The notes under the pieces were generated by a model. The model was given only the letters and a program-made list of their open reading frames with translations. It was not told where the DNA came from and ran no database searches. From Bacteroidales bacterium (GTDB lineage Bacteria > Bacteroidota > Bacteroidia > Bacteroidales > WCHB1-69), in the NCBI GenBank assembly GCA_031266895.1, contig JAISAD010000002.1:1-36787 (forward strand): a stretch of 36,787 nucleotides of DNA, given 5' to 3'. A program made the position numbers and the translations under genes. The first letter of the stretch is position 1. Each line of letters opens with the position of its first letter. Positions 31,074 through 36,787 of the stretch are shown here, in pieces.

Positions 31074-32921
31074 ATGAGAAAAATAGGATTTAAGTTGTTG
31101 CTAATTGTTGCAATACAGTTGCTTATGGTTAACTTTGTGCATCTTTATGCCCAAAAAATAAAAAGTGAAGAGGTGCCCGAAGAGGTAATGGATGCCTTCA
31201 ATGGCGAATATGCGGGAGTAAAAGTAATGTCGTGGATGCTTGATAGCAAGCAATATGTCGCAACCTTTAAGGATGATGGTTCGGTAGGGAAAGCGGTTTA
31301 TACCGCTGATGGCACATGGCTGCGCACCACTTACGATATTCCTAAGGCGGAGTTGCCGTCTGCTATTGAGCATTTTGTACTTACAACTTATGGTAAGGAC
31401 TACGGGATTTCGCTCTCCTGTCTGGAAGAGTTGCCTGATGCGCCGCTTCATTACTATATTGAAGTAAAGATGAGTGGAGTAGGGATGGAGGCTTCTCTCC
31501 TCACTTTCGATACGGAGGGGAAGTTGCTGACGCGCAAGGATGCTGAGAGTGTAGCCGTTAACAGCAGCTCCGAAGCGAAGCCGGACAGGCAGGGCAGCTC
31601 CGCATCAGACAAATCTGCTGCTTCCACCAGGCCGACTGCTACTGATAAGGGAAAACAGGCCTCTGCTAAAGGCGCTTCTGTATCCACTGCACCGGCACAG
31701 CGTACCGGTGGCACAGCCCAAAATGGAGTATATAGCGCTAAAACATCTACCGTTACTACGCAGCCCGTGACGACTAAAAGCAACACCTCTTCCGCTGCCA
31801 AGCCGACTGAAACACCTAAGACAACAACCTCTTCTTCGGCTAAAAAGCCAGCCGATACAAAACCGGAAACTGACAATGCTGCCAAAGTGCAGGCTCAAAA
31901 AGAGGAAAATATAGCCAAGGCTAAGGAAAAGGCAGAAAAGGAGGCCGCCGAAAAAGCCAAAGCAGAGGCAGCCGCCAAAGAAAAGGCTGAGAAAGAGGCT
32001 GCTAAGCAGGCAGAAAAAGAGCGCAAGAATGCTGTTACCGACCAGTACGGCAATGTGTCCGTGCCTCCTGACCAGGTTCCCGTGGCCGCAGCCAAAGCTT
32101 TGATCAAGAAAACATCAAGTAAGGAAGAGCTAAACTGGTTTAAGATTGACACGTTTTATGTGGCAAAATGTATTGTGCAATCCAGAAAAAATGAATTTTT
32201 CTTTACGAAGAGCGGAGAATGGGTAAAGACCTTAATCATATTGCCCGAAGAGGGCGTTACGGCGAATCCGTCGAAGCATCTCTCTACTTTCTACAAAGGG
32301 TACAAGTTTGTGAGCGCCATGAAAGAGCAAAATCCTTCAAAAAATGATATTTTGATGGTAGAAATCTATGAAAAGGAGAATATTAAGCAAAAACTGATAA
32401 CTACCGTGCTGTTCGATAAAACCGGCAAGCTGATTAGAAGCATTGACCCCAATTATCAATTGACAGGCGAAGAGGAGGAGTCGGAATCGGATAAAAAGCT
32501 GGAAAAATATTACGAGAAAATGGATATGAGCTTGCAGGAAGACCCCTCGAAAGGCATTCCGGCTAATATTGTAAACGCTTTCAAGGCCAAATATCCGAAA
32601 ATAACGGCTTTCACATGGGAGAGAGATGACGATGGCAACTATGTAGCCAACTGGTTTGGGGTTAAGGGTAAGGAGGCATGTGTTATCGGGCAGTCAGCCA
32701 ATGTGCTCGAAACCCACACGATGAGCAATATCGATAATCTTCCCATGACGATTCAAAGCTATATTAAGGAAAACTATAAAACCTATAAAGCCATTGAGTT
32801 TTACAATGTTAAGGCGCTATTGGAAAAAAACAGCTACTATAAGGTAGTGGTAGAATCTAAAAAAACAAAGGCATCTGAAGTGCTGTGGTTTACTACTACC
32901 GGACGTTTTATTGAAAGGTAG
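31074..32921 (+). CDS. Secreted protein with PepSY-like domains flanking a low-complexity linker
   Basis: A 615-residue protein with a signal peptide (about 1-26, ending HLYAQ). Residues about 33-165 form a PepSY-like (putative beta-lactamase-inhibitor-like) domain: EEVMDAFNGEYAGVKVMSWMLDSKQYVATFKDDGSVGKAVYTADGTWLRT. Residues about 165-280 are Ser/Thr/Ala/Lys-rich, and 275-325 a heptad-like Ala/Lys/Glu helix (EKAEKEAAEKAKAEAAAK). Two more PepSY-like units follow, about 335-470 (TFYVAKCIVQSRKNEFFFTKSGEW) and 500-615 (IVNAFKAKYPKITAFTWERDDDGNYVANW). Such domains are periplasmic, and their ligands are mostly unknown. The helix could span the periplasm or mediate oligomers. Converges on the GH92 gene with a 14-bp gap. 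Confidence 0.8.
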   Translation: MRKIGFKLLLIVAIQLLMVNFVHLYAQKIKSEEVPEEVMDAFNGEYAGVKVMSWMLDSKQYVATFKDDGSVGKAVYTADGTWLRTTYDIPKAELPSAIEHFVLTTYGKDYGISLSCLEELPDAPLHYYIEVKMSGVGMEASLLTFDTEGKLLTRKDAESVAVNSSSEAKPDRQGSSASDKSAASTRPTATDKGKQASAKGASVSTAPAQRTGGTAQNGVYSAKTSTVTTQPVTTKSNTSSAAKPTETPKTTTSSSAKKPADTKPETDNAAKVQAQKEENIAKAKEKAEKEAAEKAKAEAAAKEKAEKEAAKQAEKERKNAVTDQYGNVSVPPDQVPVAAAKALIKKTSSKEELNWFKIDTFYVAKCIVQSRKNEFFFTKSGEWVKTLIILPEEGVTANPSKHLSTFYKGYKFVSAMKEQNPSKNDILMVEIYEKENIKQKLITTVLFDKTGKLIRSIDPNYQLTGEEEESESDKKLEKYYEKMDMSLQEDPSKGIPANIVNAFKAKYPKITAFTWERDDDGNYVANWFGVKGKEACVIGQSANVLETHTMSNIDNLPMTIQSYIKENYKTYKAIEFYNVKALLEKNSYYKVVVESKKTKASEVLWFTTTGRFIER

Positions 32922-32935
32922 AAAGGTTTTCCCAA

Positions 32936-35890
32936 TTATTTCACTAGCACCTCGTCAATAAAGATAAATGCCGGATATCCGGCGCCGGCATGCCATGCGG
33001 GCAAATCGCCATAATTTTCGGCTTTAATTCTAATGTAGCGTGCTTTGGCCTTTTTAGTAATCATAAAATCGGACGTGGCAGGCGTTTCATCGCTATCAGG
33101 ATAGGGATTTGCAAAAATGCCATAGTTTACATAATGCTCATTGTCATCCGATATTTCTACCGTCATATTTTTAGGGAACAGTATCCAGGAACGGGTATCC
33201 TGTAAAAATCCTGCGCCAATCTGTTCAACATCCTGTACCTTGCGCAAGTCTATAACAGCTTCAAAATCAGTGTCCTGGTAGCCTTGCCAGCCGCCTAGCC
33301 GCCAATTGACGCTGCCCCTAAGGTTGTCAATCAGGCCATCGGGGCCATCGGCGGTATATTGTGCATTATATTTGGATTTTAAGGCAATATCCCTGTTCTT
33401 TTCAAATTTGTAGTATTGGCTGCTAGCCAATTGGCTGCGCCCCCTTCCCAATTGATATGTAACAGCTTGTATTTCAGTATTTTCTTTAATTAAAACAGGC
33501 TGCTCATAACGCAAGGATTTTTGATTGGGAAATGAGCCATCTAAGGTATAATATATGAAATACGGGGCATCATTGCCCAATTTATTAGCCTCGTTTACCG
33601 AAAGCGACACGTACAAACTGTCTTTAAACGTGTGCAAAGCCGGCTCAAAAACAGGCGAAGTGAGCAATGTAGGCTCTACTTCGCTTTTCGGGCAAGATTC
33701 AGGTTCAGTAGCCCAACTTGCAGGCTTATTACTCATATTAAACTTCAAAACGCCCCCGTTTTTTATATCGTCGTAAGTTATATATGAGCGGTTTAGAGGC
33801 GTGCCGTTCAGCGTTGCCTCTTTGATGTAATAATTTTCGGGCGACTGATTTTCGCAAATTACCGTGAAAGTTTTGCCGTTTTCCAGTCGCATTGTTGCCT
33901 TGTCGAAAATGGGCGATCCGATAATATACTGATTATCGCCCGGACATACCGGATAGAAGCCCATAGCGCTAAAAACGTACCATGCCGACATCTGCCCGCA
34001 ATCTTCATTACCGCACAAGCCGTCAGGTTTTGAGGTGTATAGCTCCTGCATGATTTGGCGCACCAGTTGTTGCGTTTTATATGGTTTTCCTGCATAATTA
34101 TAGAGATAGGCGGCATGGTGGCTCGGCTCGTTTCCATGCGCATATTGTCCTATCAGTCCGGTAACATCTGCTTGATTGCGCCCTGTGGTGGCAGCTTGGG
34201 TATGAAAAAGCGAATCTAAAAACCGTTCAGCCTGCGCCTTGCTGCCCATGAGTGCGATATAGTTGGTAAAATCATGCGGCACGTATGTAGAGTATTGCCA
34301 CGAATTGCCTTCGGTAAAGTGGTTGTTGATTTCGGTGGGAGCAAAGGGTTGCATAAAGCTGCCATTAATAATAGGATGCATAAAGCCGGCGCTATCCATC
34401 AGGTTTTTGTAAAATTGACAGCGATAGATAAATTCATCGTAAGCCTGCTGATTGCCGATGGCTTTCGCAAATTGAGCAATACACCAGTCGTCATACGCAT
34501 ACTCCAGTGTTTTGGAAACCGACTCATGCTCCTTGTCGGCAGGGATAAATCCGTAGCGGGCATACTCGAGCCGTCCCAGCTTAGGCAAATTAGCGCTATA
34601 AATCATGGCTTTAAGTATCTTTTCTTTTTCGGCCTGCGTATAATCGTCTAAAATGCCCTTGCGGCAGGCATCATAAATTACCGAAACGGAGTGGTAGCCA
34701 ATCATGCACCATGTTTCAAAAGCCGAAAGCTCCCAAACAGTAAGCATGCCGCCCTGCTCGTAGTGGCGCATAAAAGTGTAAACAAAATCGCGGGTACGTG
34801 CGCGATCAATCAGAGCGAGTAGCGGATGCAGTGCGCGGTAAGTATCCCACAGCGAAAAGACGGTGTAAATATTATGATCGTGGCTTTTATGAATCTTGCC
34901 ATCCATGCCCATATAGGATCCATCTATGTTGTTAAATATATAGGGAGATGTAAAGCAATGATACAAAGCTGTATAAAAAATCCTTTTCTGCTCTTCGGTG
35001 CCGCCTTCAACACCGATTTTGCTTAATTCATAATTCCAGCACTGTTGCGCATGCTGCTTTATCTTCTCAAAATTAAAACCCTTAATTTCCGCCTGATTTT
35101 TTTCGGCATATTCATAATTATCAATGCCCGAAACGGCTACTTTCAATATTACATTCCTGCAATTTTCAGCAAAATAGATGATCGCCTTGCAGTTTTCTCC
35201 CTCAATTTCGCTGTTGGCCGCGGGCGTTAACTTATCGTCAAGATAAAACTCCACTTTTTCAATCGGCTGCGAAAAGAGAATCGAGAAACTCAATTTTTGA
35301 TGAGTATTCCATGCGGAAGAGTTGCGGACGCCGCTGATTTTAGCCTGTTTCTTATCGTATATAATCTTGCTGTACAAAACTTTATCTCGATGCTGCAAAT
35401 CCAGAATTACGCCTCTTGCCTTTTTCCCTGCTGGAAAGGTGTAGCGATGTACGCCCACCCGCTCTGAGGCAGTCAGTTCTGCCCTGATTTTTATTTTGGG
35501 CAGCCAAACCGCATAATAGCCGGGTGCAGCTGTTTCGTCCGCATGGCTGAACGGTTGCGCATATTCGCTATTAATTACTGACGGCATGCCGGTGAAAGGC
35601 ATCAGCAGCACATCGCCATAGTCAGAGCAGCCCGTACCGCTCAGGTGAGTATGCGAAAAGCCATAGAGCAGGCTATCGGAGTAGTGGTAGGCCGAACAAC
35701 CATCCCAGCCATCAAGGCGTGTGTCGGGGCTTACCTGCACGCCTCCAAAAGGCACAAGCGCCCCAGGAAAGGTGTGGCCGTGAAAATCGGTTCCGACAAA
35801 AGGATTTACATAATTTACAGGAGCTTGCTGCGCCCAGGCAGCGCTTCCAAACAGGGCAAAAACAACTAAGATAAAGATCTTTTTTCGCAT
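32936..35890 (-). CDS. GH92 family alpha-mannosidase, secreted
   Basis: A 984-residue glycoside hydrolase. Signal peptide about 1-20. GH92 N- and C-domains about 25-735: VNPFVGTDFHGHTFPGALVPFGGVQVSPDTR, YGFSHTHLSGTGCSDYGDVLLMP, SLWDTYRALHPLL, TLEYAYDDWCIAQFAK, GNSWQYSTYVPHD, HGNEPSHHAAYLYNYAGKP and GLCGNEDCGQMSAWYVFSAMGFYPVCPG are family landmarks; the acidic residues in NEPSHH and NEDCGQ belong to the active site region. GH92 enzymes are Ca2+-dependent exo-mannosidases acting on N-glycan or yeast mannan side chains; linkage preference is not readable. About 745-830 resemble a chitobiase C-terminal-like Ig fold (FIYYTLDGSFPNQKS) and 835-984 an F5/8-type C carbohydrate-binding domain. No susC/susD genes are near. 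Confidence 0.93.
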   Translation of the reverse strand: MRKKIFILVVFALFGSAAWAQQAPVNYVNPFVGTDFHGHTFPGALVPFGGVQVSPDTRLDGWDGCSAYHYSDSLLYGFSHTHLSGTGCSDYGDVLLMPFTGMPSVINSEYAQPFSHADETAAPGYYAVWLPKIKIRAELTASERVGVHRYTFPAGKKARGVILDLQHRDKVLYSKIIYDKKQAKISGVRNSSAWNTHQKLSFSILFSQPIEKVEFYLDDKLTPAANSEIEGENCKAIIYFAENCRNVILKVAVSGIDNYEYAEKNQAEIKGFNFEKIKQHAQQCWNYELSKIGVEGGTEEQKRIFYTALYHCFTSPYIFNNIDGSYMGMDGKIHKSHDHNIYTVFSLWDTYRALHPLLALIDRARTRDFVYTFMRHYEQGGMLTVWELSAFETWCMIGYHSVSVIYDACRKGILDDYTQAEKEKILKAMIYSANLPKLGRLEYARYGFIPADKEHESVSKTLEYAYDDWCIAQFAKAIGNQQAYDEFIYRCQFYKNLMDSAGFMHPIINGSFMQPFAPTEINNHFTEGNSWQYSTYVPHDFTNYIALMGSKAQAERFLDSLFHTQAATTGRNQADVTGLIGQYAHGNEPSHHAAYLYNYAGKPYKTQQLVRQIMQELYTSKPDGLCGNEDCGQMSAWYVFSAMGFYPVCPGDNQYIIGSPIFDKATMRLENGKTFTVICENQSPENYYIKEATLNGTPLNRSYITYDDIKNGGVLKFNMSNKPASWATEPESCPKSEVEPTLLTSPVFEPALHTFKDSLYVSLSVNEANKLGNDAPYFIYYTLDGSFPNQKSLRYEQPVLIKENTEIQAVTYQLGRGRSQLASSQYYKFEKNRDIALKSKYNAQYTADGPDGLIDNLRGSVNWRLGGWQGYQDTDFEAVIDLRKVQDVEQIGAGFLQDTRSWILFPKNMTVEISDDNEHYVNYGIFANPYPDSDETPATSDFMITKKAKARYIRIKAENYGDLPAWHAGAGYPAFIFIDEVLVK

Positions 35891-35928
35891 ACGGTTATCG
35901 TTAAATCAGAATTTAATTTTTAAGCGTG

Positions 35929-35936
35929 CAAAGTTA
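35929..35936 (-). promoter_or_regulatory. -7 promoter element of the GH92 gene
   Basis: TAACTTTG on the minus strand, 38 bp before the ATG at 35890. It is back to back with the plus-strand element at 35950. Confidence 0.5.
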
Positions 35937-35949
35937 CAAAAGTTTTTCC

Positions 35950-35957
35950 TATTTTTG
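35950..35957 (+). promoter_or_regulatory. -7 promoter element of the small T9SS gene
   Basis: TATTTTTG, 36 bp before the ATG at 35994. It overlaps an upstream in-frame ATG at 35955, which therefore cannot be the start. Confidence 0.6.
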
Positions 35958-35993
35958 CACTTTAAATCAAAACAACTATTAAAAACCGATTTT

Positions 35994-36452
35994 ATGAAAA
36001 GATTTATAATTTCCATGGTATGCTGTATGGCGATGAGCTGTATAAGCTACGGGCAAAGCCCAATGGAAAAGGTATATGGATATGATGCTTCCGGCAACAG
36101 AATACTGCATCATGTGCTTACCTTCCGAAGCCAAACAGTACACACTGACAGTAATAAGGAAGATTCCGTCGAAACAGCGCCGCCACCCTATTACACGGAG
36201 CAGATAGGCTCACTGCAGCTTAATGTCTATCCCAATCCGACATCGGGTCAGGTGAACATAAGTGTATTAAACCCTGTGGAGTCGGTTAGCGGCTCCATCC
36301 GGATTTACACGTTGCAGGGGCAATTGTTGCGTACCCGGCAGGTTGATGCGCCGAATTGTACTATAGATTTATCGGGCGAGCCGGCGGGCATTTACCTGGT
36401 AAAAGTGCAGTTGAACCGTTTTGAGCAGGAGTGGAAAATCATAAAAGAATAG
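35994..36452 (+). CDS. Small T9SS-exported protein with one YD-type motif
   Basis: A 152-residue protein: signal peptide MKRFIISMVCCMAMSCISYGQ, then MEKVYGYDASGNRILHHVL, a single YD/RHS-style Y-x-Y-D-x-x-G-N-R motif, a short linker with ETAPPPYYTEQ, and a T9SS type A sorting domain (LNVYPNPTSGQVNIS...IRIYTLQGQLLRT...IDLSGEPAGIYLVKVQ...WKIIKE) that makes up half the protein. I start at 35994 because the promoter covers the upstream ATG. The next gene, 12 bp downstream, is the SpvB/RHS-like protein, so the two are likely made together. Function unknown. Confidence 0.8.
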   Translation: MKRFIISMVCCMAMSCISYGQSPMEKVYGYDASGNRILHHVLTFRSQTVHTDSNKEDSVETAPPPYYTEQIGSLQLNVYPNPTSGQVNISVLNPVESVSGSIRIYTLQGQLLRTRQVDAPNCTIDLSGEPAGIYLVKVQLNRFEQEWKIIKE

Positions 36453-36464
36453 GGGAGGTAAAAG

Positions 36465-36787
36465 ATGAAAAATAGATACAGTTTATTATGGATAAAAAGA
36501 ATCACAATTATTGCCTGTTGCTTGGTCTTCACTTTGGGCAAGGCGCAAAACACCGCGTTGCCGGTAGGCAGTTTGCCCGGCAGCATAGACGTATCGGCCA
36601 CAGGAGCGGCCACTTACAGCATTCCCATAGAAGTAGTCCCGGGTACGGCGGGCATACAGCCCCATCTGTCCATAGTCTATAACAGCCAGTCGGGCAGAGG
36701 ATTGCTGGGCATGAAATGGACACTTGGCGGACTGTCGGCCATATCAAGAGCGCCTCAGACAACCTATTACGATGGTCGTCAAATGGG
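36465..36787 (+). CDS. SpvB/RHS-like secreted protein, N-terminal fragment
   Basis: The frame opens at ATG 36465 behind a good ribosome-binding sequence (GGGGAGGT, 6-13 bp upstream) and is cut by the window edge after 107 codons. Residues 1-28 are a signal peptide (IIACCLVFTLGKAQ). The rest (GSIDVSATGAATYSIPIEVVPGTAGIQPHLSIVYNSQSGRGLLGMKWTLGGLSAISRAPQTTYYDG) matches the start of the SpvB/insecticidal-toxin-complex middle region found at the head of large RHS-repeat proteins in Bacteroidota. The full protein probably exceeds 1000 residues. Its 12-bp distance from the small T9SS gene indicates an operon. Confidence 0.85.
   Translation, partial: MKNRYSLLWIKRITIIACCLVFTLGKAQNTALPVGSLPGSIDVSATGAATYSIPIEVVPGTAGIQPHLSIVYNSQSGRGLLGMKWTLGGLSAISRAPQTTYYDGRQM

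Overview
The window looks like chromosomal DNA of a Bacteroidota bacterium, most likely of the order Bacteroidales. Three proteins carry type IX secretion (T9SS) sorting tails. Almost every gene is preceded by the Bacteroidota -7 promoter element TAnnTTTG. Start sites lack strong Shine-Dalgarno sequences, and the gene content (Na+-pump decarboxylase subunits, GH92 mannosidase, DUF1015, choice-of-anchor-J and SpvB-like secreted proteins) fits anaerobic Bacteroidales. I cannot name a genus.

Layout. 1-1962: tail of a T9SS-exported protein, then biotin carrier and beta subunit of a sodium-translocating decarboxylase. 1959-6891 (minus): FHS/MFS-type transporter, a type II restriction-modification pair (m4C-type methylase with an N-terminal helix-turn-helix, plus TdeIII/MjaII-like nuclease) and hutI. 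7508-11057: DUF1015 gene overlapping a membrane-anchored orphan. 11131-16715 (minus): tRNA-Arg(CCU), a 792-aa T9SS protein, ssb and tex. 16871-21358: a 1495-aa secreted orphan with an internally duplicated module.

21399-24140 is the most unusual part. Thirteen tandem units lie on the minus strand. Each has a TAnnTTTG promoter, a short variable segment usually containing a small hairpin, and a strong hairpin of the form GCAACGGG...CCCGTTGC followed by a T run. Stem sequences differ between units with compensating changes on both sides. I read this as a tandem array of 13 small noncoding RNA genes of about 60-115 nt, which I do not recognise as any described family.

24589-27805: a PlsC-like acyltransferase and, divergently, pyrG. 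27929-31000 is an accessory stretch: a 103-bp nested inverted repeat, a stand-alone LytTR regulator with a 21-bp-phased direct repeat just behind it, two lipoproteins, two tandem small membrane proteins, and an out-of-frame fusion of two gene fragments (a secreted protein and a thioredoxin). 31074-35890: a PepSY-like repeat protein and, converging on it, a secreted GH92 alpha-mannosidase. 35994-36787: a small T9SS protein with one YD-type motif and the start of an SpvB/RHS-like toxin-related protein cut by the window edge.
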